Below are positions 19,653-27,842 of a DNA stretch of 64,000 nt, one piece after another (within the stretch, counting starts at the first letter, position 1; every line of letters begins with the position of its first letter). The position numbers were made by a program, and so were the translations under genes. This DNA is from Zeimonas sp046347945 (GTDB lineage Bacteria; Pseudomonadota; Gammaproteobacteria; Burkholderiales; Burkholderiaceae_E): NCBI GenBank assembly GCA_046347945.1, contig JAXMFB010000010.1, positions 62,001-126,000 of the forward strand, in the 5' to 3' direction. The notes under the pieces were generated by a model that saw only the letters and a list, made by a program, of their open reading frames with translations, ran no database searches and was not told the DNA's origin.

Positions 19653-20398
19653 AAGTCGCCGGCGAGCGCCTGCAGCGCGGCGATCGCGGCGGGCCCGGCG
19701 GTCTCGGTGCGCAGCACGCGCGGACCCAGCCGCACGGCCCGGAAACCGGCGGCGAAGGCTGCCTGCAACTCGGGGGGGCTCAGCCCCGATTCCGGGCCGA
19801 CCAGCAGGTCGATGGCGAACCAGCCTTCGACGCCCAGGTCCGCCAGTCGCGCAGTGCCTTCCGGGTCGAGGACGATTCGCGTCCGGCCGGGCGCCGGTGC
19901 GTTCGCCGCGAGCCAGCGATCGAAGTCGACCGGGACGCCGAGCACGGGCAGCCGGTCTCGGCCGCACTGCATGCACGCGGCCTCGACGATGCGCGTCCAG
20001 TGCTCGTGCCGACGCTGCAGCCGCTGCGCGTCCAGCCTGGCCTGCGTGCGCGCCGTCACGACCGGCTGGATCGCGTGGACGCCGAGTTCGACCGCCTTCT
20101 CCACCGTCCAGTCCATGCGCTCGGCCGCGCTGATGCCCTGCACGAGCGTGATCGCGAGCGGGCTCTCGGTGACGGCCGCGATCGGCGCCAGGAGGCGGAC
20201 GGTGCAGGCCTTCGCGTCGGCGCGCTCGATGCGCGCGTCGAACCGGGCCCCGCCGCCGTCGAAGCACTCGACCGGTGCGCCGGCGGCCAGGCGAAGCACG
20301 CGCACCAGGTGGTGCGACTGCCGGGCGTCGAGGACGCGGATCGTCTCGTCGACCGGGGCCGACCCGTTCGCCGCGGCGATCAGGATCCGCGGGCGCAT
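19649..20398 (-). CDS. rsmE: 16S rRNA m3U1498 methyltransferase RsmE
   Basis: The 249-residue protein has the RsmE layout: an N-terminal PUA-like part (1-70, with HHLVRVLRL) and a SPOUT methyltransferase domain with a C-terminal knot (LLVGPESGLSPPEL and RLGPRVLRTETA, the AdoMet-binding trefoil motifs). QGISAAERMDWTVEKAVELG is the family block near residue 87. It methylates U1498 of 16S rRNA at N3. The start at 20398 follows from homologs. It lies 34 bp downstream of the speD-speE fusion and is likely cotranscribed. Confidence 0.92.
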   Translation of the reverse strand: MRPRILIAAANGSAPVDETIRVLDARQSHHLVRVLRLAAGAPVECFDGGGARFDARIERADAKACTVRLLAPIAAVTESPLAITLVQGISAAERMDWTVEKAVELGVHAIQPVVTARTQARLDAQRLQRRHEHWTRIVEAACMQCGRDRLPVLGVPVDFDRWLAANAPAPGRTRIVLDPEGTARLADLGVEGWFAIDLLVGPESGLSPPELQAAFAAGFRAVRLGPRVLRTETAGPAAIAALQALAGDF

Positions 20399-20432
20399 CG
20401 CGGCCAGGGGCGGCGCCGGTTCGGGGCGCGCG

Positions 20433-21746
20433 TCAGCGCGCCTCTTGCGGCTCGTGCGCCTCTTGCGCGAGCGGCCGCGCCGCCCGGCCACTGCCGGCGC
20501 CAGGAACGAGCTCGCGGAAGAAATTCGGGAGCGCGAACAGCGCGCGGTGAATGTCGCCGTTGTAGTAGCGCAGGTCGGAAATGCCACGCTCGCCGAGCCG
20601 TCGCTCGGCCTCGCGCGACTCGAGCGCGAGCGGATCGAGCGTGTCGGAGGCGCAGCACATGCCCCAGTAGGCGCCGTAGAGCGGCACGTACAGGCCGAGC
20701 GGGCGCACGATCGCGAACACCAGCGAAAGCTCCGCGAGCAGCCTTCGCACGAGGTCCGGCTTGTAGACCGGAGAGCCGATGTGCAGCATCACTGCGGCCC
20801 CCGGGTTCATCACGCGCTTGAGCAGGCGGAAGAAGTCGGCCGTGTACAGGCGGTGCGCGGGCGTGTCGGGATCGGTGAGGTCGAGCACGACGAGGTCGAA
20901 GCGCTCGGCGCCGGAGGCGGCCATGGCCTCGACGAGCGCCCAGCCATCGCCGATCCGCACCTGCAGGCGCGGGTCGTCGAACGCGCCGCGGTGGACCTTG
21001 CCGAGGTGCTCGCGCGCCACGCGCACCACTTCGGCGTCGAGCTCGGCCATCACCACGCGCTCGATCGACGGGTGCTTGAGCAGTTCCTCGCTCGAGCCGC
21101 CGTCGCCGCCGCCGATCACCAGCGCCGACGCCGGCCGCGGATGCGCGATGGCGGCCGGATGGGTGATCGCCTCGTGATAGAAGAACTCGTCGCGCTCGGA
21201 TGTCATGTAGAAGCCGTCGAGGCGGAACAGCCGGCCCCACTGCGGCGTCTCGAACACCTCGAGGGTCTGGTACGGCGTGCGCACGGTCTCGATGCGGCGC
21301 GCCGCGCGAAAGCCGAACGCGCTGTCCTCGTTGAGCCACTCGAGCAGCAGTTCGCCCGATTGGGACACCGGGTCTTCGGAGCCGCGAAGAATCCGGTTGG
21401 TGCCCTGCTGGCGCGGCGCAAACGCGACGATGAGGTCGTCGAGCAGCTTCTCGGCCTTCGACGAGTTGTCGGTCGAGAAATTGCAGACGTAGACGTCGAG
21501 CGTCACGCCCGAGCGCTCCGGCCAGGTATGGACGGCGAGGTGCGACTCGGCCAGCAGCAGTGCGCCGGTCACGCCACCAGGCTCGCCCTGGTAGTCGGGG
21601 AAGGTGAAGAACTTCTCGTCGACGACGGTGAGCGCAGCCGCGTCGACCGCGCCGCGGCACAGCCGCTCGAGCGTCGAGGCGTCGGTGAGCAGTGCGCCGT
21701 CGCACTGGCAACCGTACAGATCAGCGGTGAGGTGCAGTCCCTGCAT
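20433..21746 (-). CDS. Fused S-adenosylmethionine decarboxylase / spermidine synthase
   Basis: The 437-residue protein joins two polyamine enzymes. Residues 1-125 are a bacterial AdoMet decarboxylase (SpeD/SpeH type) with ESHLAVHTWPE at 67-77, in which Ser68 is the pyruvoyl precursor and His73 and Cys88 fit the catalytic pair. Residues about 140-405 are an aminopropyltransferase with GGGDGGSSEELLKH, the VVLDLTDPD loop and CCASDTLDP. Together they would make decarboxylated AdoMet and use it to convert putrescine to spermidine in one polypeptide. Such fusions are known from several proteobacteria. A 400-bp divergent gap separates it from tkt; rsmE follows. The acceptor amine is not proven by sequence. 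Confidence 0.9.
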   Translation of the reverse strand: MQGLHLTADLYGCQCDGALLTDASTLERLCRGAVDAAALTVVDEKFFTFPDYQGEPGGVTGALLLAESHLAVHTWPERSGVTLDVYVCNFSTDNSSKAEKLLDDLIVAFAPRQQGTNRILRGSEDPVSQSGELLLEWLNEDSAFGFRAARRIETVRTPYQTLEVFETPQWGRLFRLDGFYMTSERDEFFYHEAITHPAAIAHPRPASALVIGGGDGGSSEELLKHPSIERVVMAELDAEVVRVAREHLGKVHRGAFDDPRLQVRIGDGWALVEAMAASGAERFDLVVLDLTDPDTPAHRLYTADFFRLLKRVMNPGAAVMLHIGSPVYKPDLVRRLLAELSLVFAIVRPLGLYVPLYGAYWGMCCASDTLDPLALESREAERRLGERGISDLRYYNGDIHRALFALPNFFRELVPGAGSGRAARPLAQEAHEPQEAR

Positions 21747-22146
21747 TCCGTTCCAACCCTGTCCCTACCCGTATCCGGCGTGGACCATTCTGCGGACCCC
21801 CGCCGTGGCAGGCGAGGAGCCCTGGATTGAAGACCCCAAGTGCCCGGAGACGCCTTGTCGCGCATCCCCGGACCCGATCGGTTCAGGCCGGCTCGCGCCC
21901 GCCTGTTCAACCAGTTCCTGAGCATCCCCTTGGTCTTGATTCGGGGGGATCCAGATCAGTGGAAAGCCGCGAGGCCGCGACGCGGACACGCGAAGAGAGC
22001 CCGCCATTATATAGGAACCGTGATATCTCGCGCCAGATACCGGCGCCGGTTTGTTAGAATGGCAACGCTGCCGGCGACGCGTCGGCGGCGCCGTCGAGCG
22101 AGCCGGGGCCGGAGCGCCGACCTGGATCCGAGCTGCGAGGACCGCG
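21747..22146. other. Divergent intergenic region between the polyamine fusion gene and tkt
   Basis: This 400-bp gap contains no gene I can support. It has an A+T island at about 22006-22015, where a TATAAT reads on the minus strand (22006-22011) and could serve the polyamine gene, giving a leader of roughly 250 nt. On the plus strand an extended -10 (22052-22060) points to tkt. No riboswitch was recognised. Confidence 0.4.
22052..22060 (+). promoter_or_regulatory. Extended -10 promoter element for tkt
   Basis: TGTTAGAAT fits an extended -10 (TG-N-TAnnnT) with no good -35 box. The predicted start near 22067 gives a leader of about 80 nt. Confidence 0.4.
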
Positions 22147-24249
22147 ATGGAGGCTCTCCTGGGACATAGCGCGCAACCCGCCGCCAGCGGCAACCGTGGC
22201 GAGGGGCCGCTGCCGCCGCCGGCGACGCTGAAGAAGATGGCCGACGCGATCCGCGTGCTGTCGATGGACGCCGTCCAGCAGGCCAACTCCGGCCATCCCG
22301 GGATGCCGATGGGAATGGCCGAGATCGCGGTGGCGCTGTGGTCCCGGCACCTGAAGCACAACCCGGCCAATCCGCACTGGGCCGACCGCGACCGCTTCGT
22401 GTTGTCGAACGGCCATGGGTCGATGCTGCTTTACTCGGTGCTGCACCTCACCGGCTACGACCTGCCGATCGAGGAGTTGCGCAATTTCCGGCAGCTTCAT
22501 TCGAAGACGCCCGGGCACCCCGAGATCGGCGTGACCCCCGGTGTCGAGACGACCACCGGCCCGCTCGGGCAGGGGTTGTCGAACGCGGTCGGGATGGCGC
22601 TGGCCGAGCGCCTGCTGGCCGCTCGCTACAACCGGGACGACTTCCCGGTGGTCGATCACTTCACCTGGGTGTTCGCCGGCGACGGCTGCATGATGGAGGG
22701 CATCTCGCACGAGGCGTGCTCGCTGGCGGGCACGCTCAAGCTCTCGAAGCTGGTCGTCTTCTACGACGACAACGGCATCTCGATCGACGGCCAGGTCGAG
22801 CACTGGTTCCGCGACGACACGGTGCGGCGCTTCGAGGCCTACGGCTGGCACGTGATTCCGGACGTCGACGGGCACGACGTCGCAGCGCTCGACCGGGCGA
22901 TCGCGCTTGCGCGCGACTGGGGTGCGAACGGGCGCGACGGCGTGTTCGCCCCGACGCTGGTCCAGTGCCGCACGATGATCGGCAAGGGCTCGCCGGGGCG
23001 CGTGAACACCGCCAAGGCGCACGGCGAGCCGCTGGGCAAGGACGAGATCGCCGCCACCCGCGCGGCGATCCAGTGGCCGTACGCGCCGTTCGAGATTCCG
23101 GCCGAGGTCCGCGCCGCCTGGGACGCGCGCGAGGCGGGCGCGCGCTCCGAATCGGCCTGGCGCGCGATGTTCGAGCGCTACAGCGAGCGGCATCCGGCCG
23201 AGGCGCACGAGTTCGAGCGCCGGATGCGCGGCGACCTGCCGGCCGCGTACGACGAGGCGTTCGACGCCGCGATCGACGAGGCCACCGCGCGGGCCGAGAC
23301 GATCGCCACGCGCAAGGCTTCGCAGAATGCGCTGAACCACTTCGGCCCGGCGCTGCCCGAGCTGATCGGCGGATCGGCCGACCTCACCGGCAGCAACCTC
23401 ACCGACTTCAAGGGCTCGGGCGCGCTGCGCGTCGACGATGCCTTCGTGCCGGGGCGCCACGTGAACTTCGGCGTGCGCGAGTTCGGCATGAGCGGCGTCC
23501 TCAACGGCCTGGCGCTGCACGGCGGGTTCGTGCCCTACGGCGGCACGTTCCTCACCTTCTCCGACTATTCGCGCAATGCGCTGCGCATGGCTGCGCTGAT
23601 GAAGCAGCGCGTGATCTTCGTCTTCACGCACGACTCGATCGGCCTCGGCGAAGACGGCCCGACGCACCAGGCGGTCGAGCACGCGGCGTCGCTGCGGCTG
23701 ATCCCGCGGCTCGACGTCTGGCGTCCCTGCGATCCGGTCGAGTCGGCGGTTGCCTGGGGAGCGGCGATCGCGCGCCGCGAGGGCCCCAGCGCGCTGCTGT
23801 TCTCGCGGCAGGCGGTTCCGTTCGTCACGCGCTCGGCGCGCCAGGTCGACGCGATCGGCCGCGGCGCATACATCCTGCGCGATGCGGAGGAGGCCGACGC
23901 GGTCATCATCGCCACCGGCTCGGAGGTCTCGCTCGCGCTCGCCGCGCGCGAGCTGCTCGCGGCCGACGGCATCGCGGTGCGCATCGTGTCGATGCCGTCC
24001 GCGACGGTGTTCGACCGGCAGGAGGTCTCGTATCGGCGCTACGTGCTGCCGGACCACCTGCCGCGCATCGCGGTCGAGGCCGGCGTGACCGATGGCTGGT
24101 GGAAGTACCGCTGCGACGCGGTCGTGGGCCTCGACACCTTCGGCGAGTCGGCGCCGGCCGGGGTCCTGTTCCGCCTGTTCGGGTTCACCCCGGAGAACGT
24201 CGCCGACACCGTCCGCGAGGCCCTGCGCCGCCGCGCCGCCCGGACCTGA
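22147..24249 (+). CDS. tkt: Transketolase
   Basis: A 700-residue enzyme with the classical three-domain layout. The thiamine diphosphate motif GDGCMMEGISHEACSLAG lies near residue 179, DRFVLSNGHGSMLLYS near residue 80, and the pyrimidine domain shows FGVREFGMSG and HDSIGLGEDGPTHQ. It moves two-carbon units between ketoses and aldoses in the pentose phosphate (or Calvin) pathway. The start at 22147 has GCGAGGA about 6 nt upstream. It begins a run of central carbon genes with gap 39 bp downstream, a common betaproteobacterial arrangement. Confidence 0.96.
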   Translation: MEALLGHSAQPAASGNRGEGPLPPPATLKKMADAIRVLSMDAVQQANSGHPGMPMGMAEIAVALWSRHLKHNPANPHWADRDRFVLSNGHGSMLLYSVLHLTGYDLPIEELRNFRQLHSKTPGHPEIGVTPGVETTTGPLGQGLSNAVGMALAERLLAARYNRDDFPVVDHFTWVFAGDGCMMEGISHEACSLAGTLKLSKLVVFYDDNGISIDGQVEHWFRDDTVRRFEAYGWHVIPDVDGHDVAALDRAIALARDWGANGRDGVFAPTLVQCRTMIGKGSPGRVNTAKAHGEPLGKDEIAATRAAIQWPYAPFEIPAEVRAAWDAREAGARSESAWRAMFERYSERHPAEAHEFERRMRGDLPAAYDEAFDAAIDEATARAETIATRKASQNALNHFGPALPELIGGSADLTGSNLTDFKGSGALRVDDAFVPGRHVNFGVREFGMSGVLNGLALHGGFVPYGGTFLTFSDYSRNALRMAALMKQRVIFVFTHDSIGLGEDGPTHQAVEHAASLRLIPRLDVWRPCDPVESAVAWGAAIARREGPSALLFSRQAVPFVTRSARQVDAIGRGAYILRDAEEADAVIIATGSEVSLALAARELLAADGIAVRIVSMPSATVFDRQEVSYRRYVLPDHLPRIAVEAGVTDGWWKYRCDAVVGLDTFGESAPAGVLFRLFGFTPENVADTVREALRRRAART

Positions 24250-24288
24250 GCGCGCAAGCACCCCATTCAACACCACGGAAACAAAGCC

Positions 24289-25299
24289 ATGACGATTCGA
24301 GTAGCGATCAACGGATATGGCCGGATCGGCCGCAACATTCTCCGGGCCCACTACGAGGGCGGCAAGACTCACCCGATCGAGATCGTCGCGATCAACGACC
24401 TCGGCGACGCGAAGATCAACGCGCACCTGACGCAGCACGACACCGCGCACGGGCGCTTTCCGGGAACGGTGTCGGTCGACGGCGACTCGATCGTCGTCAA
24501 CGGCGACCGGATCAAGGTGCTGTCGAACAGGAGCCCGGCCGAGTTGCCGTGGGGGCAGATGGGCGTCGACGTTGTGCTCGAGTGCACCGGCTTCTTCACC
24601 AGCAAGGAGAAGGCGTCGGCGCACCTGAAGGGCGGCGCGAAGAAGGTGATCATCTCGGCGCCCGGCGGCAAGGACGTCGACGCGACGATCGTCTACGGCG
24701 TGAACCACGGCTTGCTGAAGGCTTCGCACACCGTCGTCTCGAACGCGTCGTGCACGACCAACTGCCTGGCGCCGATGGTCAAGCCGCTGCACGAGCGCAT
24801 CGGCGTGCTCAATGGACTGATGACCACGATCCACGCCTACACCAACGACCAGGTGCTCACCGACGTCTACCACGAGGACCTGCGGCGCGCGCGCTCGGCG
24901 ACGATGTCGATGATCCCGACCAAGACCGGCGCGGCCGCCGCCGTCGGCCTGGTGCTGCCGGAACTGAACGGCAAGCTCGACGGCTACGCGATGCGCGTGC
25001 CCACGATCAACGTGTCGATCGTCGATCTCTCGTTCGTCGCCGCGCGCGACACCACGGTCGACGAGATCAACGCGATCATGAAGGAAGCGGCCGAGGGGCC
25101 GATGAAGGGCATCCTCGCCTACACGACCGAACCGCTGGTGTCGGTCGACTTCAACCACAACCCGGCCTCGAGCACCTTCGACGCGACGCTGACGAAAGTC
25201 TCGGGCCGCCTGGTCAAGGTCAGCAGCTGGTACGACAACGAGTGGGGCTTCTCGAACCGGATGCTCGACACCACCGTCGCGCTGGTCAACGCGAAGTGA
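24289..25299 (+). CDS. gap: Glyceraldehyde-3-phosphate dehydrogenase, type I
   Basis: The 336-residue protein starts with the Rossmann motif INGYGRIGRN and has the active-site SNASCTTNC with Cys155, followed by the catalytic His in the TTIHAYT block. SWYDNEWGFSNRM near the C-terminus is the usual end block. It converts glyceraldehyde 3-phosphate to 1,3-bisphosphoglycerate with NAD(P). It lies between tkt and a small unknown gene that precedes pgk. Confidence 0.97.
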   Translation: MTIRVAINGYGRIGRNILRAHYEGGKTHPIEIVAINDLGDAKINAHLTQHDTAHGRFPGTVSVDGDSIVVNGDRIKVLSNRSPAELPWGQMGVDVVLECTGFFTSKEKASAHLKGGAKKVIISAPGGKDVDATIVYGVNHGLLKASHTVVSNASCTTNCLAPMVKPLHERIGVLNGLMTTIHAYTNDQVLTDVYHEDLRRARSATMSMIPTKTGAAAAVGLVLPELNGKLDGYAMRVPTINVSIVDLSFVAARDTTVDEINAIMKEAAEGPMKGILAYTTEPLVSVDFNHNPASSTFDATLTKVSGRLVKVSSWYDNEWGFSNRMLDTTVALVNAK

Positions 25300-25354
25300 A
25301 GGCGGCGCGGGCGCGCGCACGCGCGTCCGTCGTGCGGCGCGACGCCCAGTGTCG

Positions 25355-25675
25355 ATGAGCGATCGACTGACCGCCGCGGAGGCCGCGGCGCTGCTGAAGG
25401 AAATCCTGGCCGGCGTGCGCGGCTTGCGCCTGCGCGACGCCAGGCGCCCGTGGATGCGCATCGCCGTCGGCGAGTGCCCGGTGATCGCCGGCGACGCGCA
25501 GGTCGTGTTCTTCGCCGACAGCGCGTCGCTCGACCACGTCGCCGCGATGCGCATGGCCGACGGCCGCGGCGGCGCGTTCGCCGACTGGCTGCTCCACGAC
25601 GGAACCAACCCGCTCGACCTGCTCGACGAGAGCGAGCGGATCGAGCTCGAACATCGCCTGCACGAGGCGAGCTGA
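25355..25675 (+). CDS. Small uncharacterised protein between gap and pgk
   Basis: A 106-residue acidic, soluble protein with no signal peptide or membrane segment. It opens with LTAAEAAALLKEILAGVRGLRL, then a Trp-containing strand (RPWMRIAVGE), a central VVFFADSASLDH, and a C-terminal helix. From memory the pattern recalls small proteins filed as DUF7693 in pseudomonads, but this is unverified. ATG 25355 is preferred over a GTG two codons upstream; no clear ribosome binding site is visible. The codon pattern and the tight spacing to pgk (14 bp) support a real gene in the glycolysis operon. No function is claimed. Confidence 0.65.
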   Translation: MSDRLTAAEAAALLKEILAGVRGLRLRDARRPWMRIAVGECPVIAGDAQVVFFADSASLDHVAAMRMADGRGGAFADWLLHDGTNPLDLLDESERIELEHRLHEAS

Positions 25676-25689
25676 ACCCGGAGGCTTCG

Positions 25690-26868
25690 ATGCGATTCCT
25701 GCGCATGACCGATATCGACCTGCGCGGCAAGCGCGTGTTCATTCGCGCAGACCTCAACGTGCCGCAGGACGAAAGCGGCGCGATCACCGACGACACGCGG
25801 ATCCGCGCGTCGGTGCCGGCGATCGAGCACTGCCTGAAGGCCGGCGCCGCGGTCATGGTCACGTCGCACCTGGGCCGGCCGACCGAGGGCGAGCTCGGGC
25901 CCGAGGATTCGCTCGCGCCGATCGCCCGGCGACTCGGCGAACTGCTCGGCCGCGAGGTGCCGCTGGTGGCCGACTGGGTCGACGGCGGATTTCGCGTCGC
26001 GCCCGGCGAGCTGGTGCTGCTCGAGAACTGCCGGGTCAACCGCGGCGAGAAGAAGAACGACGAGACGCTGTCGCGCAAGATGGCGGCGCTGTGCGACGTG
26101 TACGTGAACGATGCGTTCGGCACGTCGCACCGCGCCGAGGCGACCACGCACGGCATCGCGCGTTTCGCGCCGGTGGCCTGCGCGGGCCCGTTGCTGGCTG
26201 CCGAACTCGACGCGCTGGGCAAGGCGCTGGGCGACCCGAAGCGCCCGCTCGTGGCGATCGTCGCGGGCTCGAAAGTGTCGACCAAGCTCACGATCCTGAA
26301 GTCGCTGGCCGCAAAGGTCGACCAGCTGATCGTCGGAGGCGGCATCGCCAACACGTTCATGCTGGCAACCGGCTTGTCGATCGGCAAGTCGCTGGCCGAG
26401 CGCGACCTGGTCGGCGAGGCGAAGGCGATCATCGACCTGATGGCCTCGCGCGGCGCGCAGGTGCCGATCCCGGTCGATGTGGTCTGCGCGAAGGCGTTCT
26501 CGGCGACGGCCGCGGCCACCGTGAAGGTGGCGACCGGGGTGGCCGACGACGACCTGATCCTCGACATCGGCCCGAAGACGGCCCAGGCGCTGGCGGCGCA
26601 GTTGAGGCAGGCGGGCACGATCGTCTGGAACGGGCCGGTCGGCGTGTTCGAGTTCGACGCGTTCGCCGGCGGCACCCGGGCCATCGCGCAGGCGATCGCC
26701 GAGTCCCCGGCGTTCTCGATCGCCGGCGGCGGCGACACGCTGGCGGCCATCGCCAGGTTCGGGATCACCGACCGGGTCGGCTACATCTCGACCGGCGGTG
26801 GCGCGTTCCTGGAGTTCCTCGAGGGCAAGACGCTGCCCGCAGTGGCGGCGCTCGCCGAACGGGCGTGA
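25690..26868 (+). CDS. pgk: Phosphoglycerate kinase
   Basis: A 392-residue enzyme with RVFIRADLNVPQ at the N-terminus, TSHLGRPTEG near residue 57, ENCRVNRGEKKN near 114, VAGSKVSTKL near 193 and the nucleotide-binding ISTGGGAFLEFLEGK at the end. It makes ATP from 1,3-bisphosphoglycerate. GGAGG lies 5-9 nt upstream of the ATG at 25690. The gene is downstream of gap and the small unknown gene. Confidence 0.97.
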   Translation: MRFLRMTDIDLRGKRVFIRADLNVPQDESGAITDDTRIRASVPAIEHCLKAGAAVMVTSHLGRPTEGELGPEDSLAPIARRLGELLGREVPLVADWVDGGFRVAPGELVLLENCRVNRGEKKNDETLSRKMAALCDVYVNDAFGTSHRAEATTHGIARFAPVACAGPLLAAELDALGKALGDPKRPLVAIVAGSKVSTKLTILKSLAAKVDQLIVGGGIANTFMLATGLSIGKSLAERDLVGEAKAIIDLMASRGAQVPIPVDVVCAKAFSATAAATVKVATGVADDDLILDIGPKTAQALAAQLRQAGTIVWNGPVGVFEFDAFAGGTRAIAQAIAESPAFSIAGGGDTLAAIARFGITDRVGYISTGGGAFLEFLEGKTLPAVAALAERA

Positions 26869-26945
26869 GCGTTTCGGTGTCGGTCGGTCTTACAGAAGTT
26901 TCCGAACGGCTCGGCGGGATTCAGTAAAATCAATGACTTAACAAT

Positions 26946-26962
26946 CTGGCATGGGTCTTGCT
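26946..26962 (+). promoter_or_regulatory. Sigma-54 (RpoN) promoter of the PEP-CTERM gene
   Basis: CTGGCATGGGTCTTGCT matches the -24/-12 consensus YTGGCACGRNNNTTGCW at every fixed position but one. The predicted start is near 26973, about 47 nt before the ATG at 27020. An activator (enhancer-binding protein) would be needed; the upstream 75 bp are comparatively AT-rich and could hold its sites. Confidence 0.8.
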
Positions 26963-27019
26963 AGAAGGTCCTGGTAGAAGCAAGGCACAAACGTCATCAT
27001 CCTCGGAAGGAACTCGACA

Positions 27020-27640
27020 ATGAAGAAGGTCCTGGCAGGCATCGCGGCGGCTGCCGCCCTGATGGCCTCCTCGGCGGCCGGCGCGGCCTCGTACACCTAC
27101 GACCTGAACCGGGTCCTGGCGGCGCTCACGCCGACCAGCGGCTGGGGCACGGTCACGATCTCCGATTCGTCGGTCAACTCGAACTGGGTCGACGTCTCGA
27201 TCGAGCTGAATTCGACGTACAAGCCGCTGTCGCTCTACCTGAACTACGCGGGCTGCTCGAGCCTGACGCTGTACACCAGCCCGAGCTTCACGAGCGGCGC
27301 CGATGCGTCGGTCGACTGCAACAGCGAGAAGGCCGGCGGCTACGGCGACTCGAACGGCACGTTCGACATCAGCATCCCGGACAGCGGCAACCTCGGCAAC
27401 GTCAACGACATCAGCTTCACGATGTACCGCTCGTCGGGCAACCTCGATGCCAGCAGCTTCAACACGCTCGACCAATGGGGCAACCTGTACGTCGCGCTGC
27501 ACGTCGGCAACCTGGCGGACGGCCGCTCGATCTGGCTGGGCTCGGACGGCACCACCACCAGGGTGCCCGAGCCGGCGATGCTCGGCCTGCTGGGGCTGGG
27601 CATGTTCGGCCTGGCAGCGTTTCGCCGTCGGCGCAGCTGA
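27020..27640 (+). CDS. PEP-CTERM sorting domain protein
   Basis: The 206-residue protein has a Sec signal peptide (about 1-23, ending AAGAASY). Its body is rich in Ser, Asn, Gly and Thr with predicted beta strands and no recognised enzyme domain. The end is a textbook PEP-CTERM signal: VPEPAMLGLLGLGMFGLAAFRRRRS, with the VPEP motif, hydrophobic helix and basic tail. Such proteins are processed by exosortase and sent to the envelope or extracellular matrix. GGAAGGA precedes the ATG. It sits between pgk and pyk but has its own sigma-54 promoter and a strong terminator, so it is a separate transcription unit. Confidence 0.9.
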   Translation: MKKVLAGIAAAAALMASSAAGAASYTYDLNRVLAALTPTSGWGTVTISDSSVNSNWVDVSIELNSTYKPLSLYLNYAGCSSLTLYTSPSFTSGADASVDCNSEKAGGYGDSNGTFDISIPDSGNLGNVNDISFTMYRSSGNLDASSFNTLDQWGNLYVALHVGNLADGRSIWLGSDGTTTRVPEPAMLGLLGLGMFGLAAFRRRRS

Positions 27641-27661
27641 GCGGCAGCCGCAACGTCCCAA

Positions 27662-27689
27662 GGGCCCGCTTCGGCGGGCCCTTTTTTTT
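27662..27689 (+). terminator. Rho-independent terminator after the PEP-CTERM gene
   Basis: GGGCCCGC, a TTCG loop and GCGGGCCC form an 8-bp perfect stem followed directly by eight T (27682-27689). It isolates the PEP-CTERM transcript from pyk. Confidence 0.95.
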
Positions 27690-27842
27690 CTTCTTCCGTT
27701 CGATGCGCTCCGGCTGCGCTGCGTCGCTTGCGCACGACGAGCCGACCGGCGGAGTGCGCCGCGGCCGCGGTGTCGCGCCCGACGCTGCGCCGGTCGGTTA
27801 CGATGAGTGCTCCATCCCGACCGACGCCTCGCGCCTCCAGCC

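Noticed and set aside
22054..26151. A 1365-codon open frame on the minus strand over tkt-gap-pgk
   Set aside because: The sense strand encodes clear glycolytic enzymes; the antisense product is low-complexity Arg/Asp/Val-rich.
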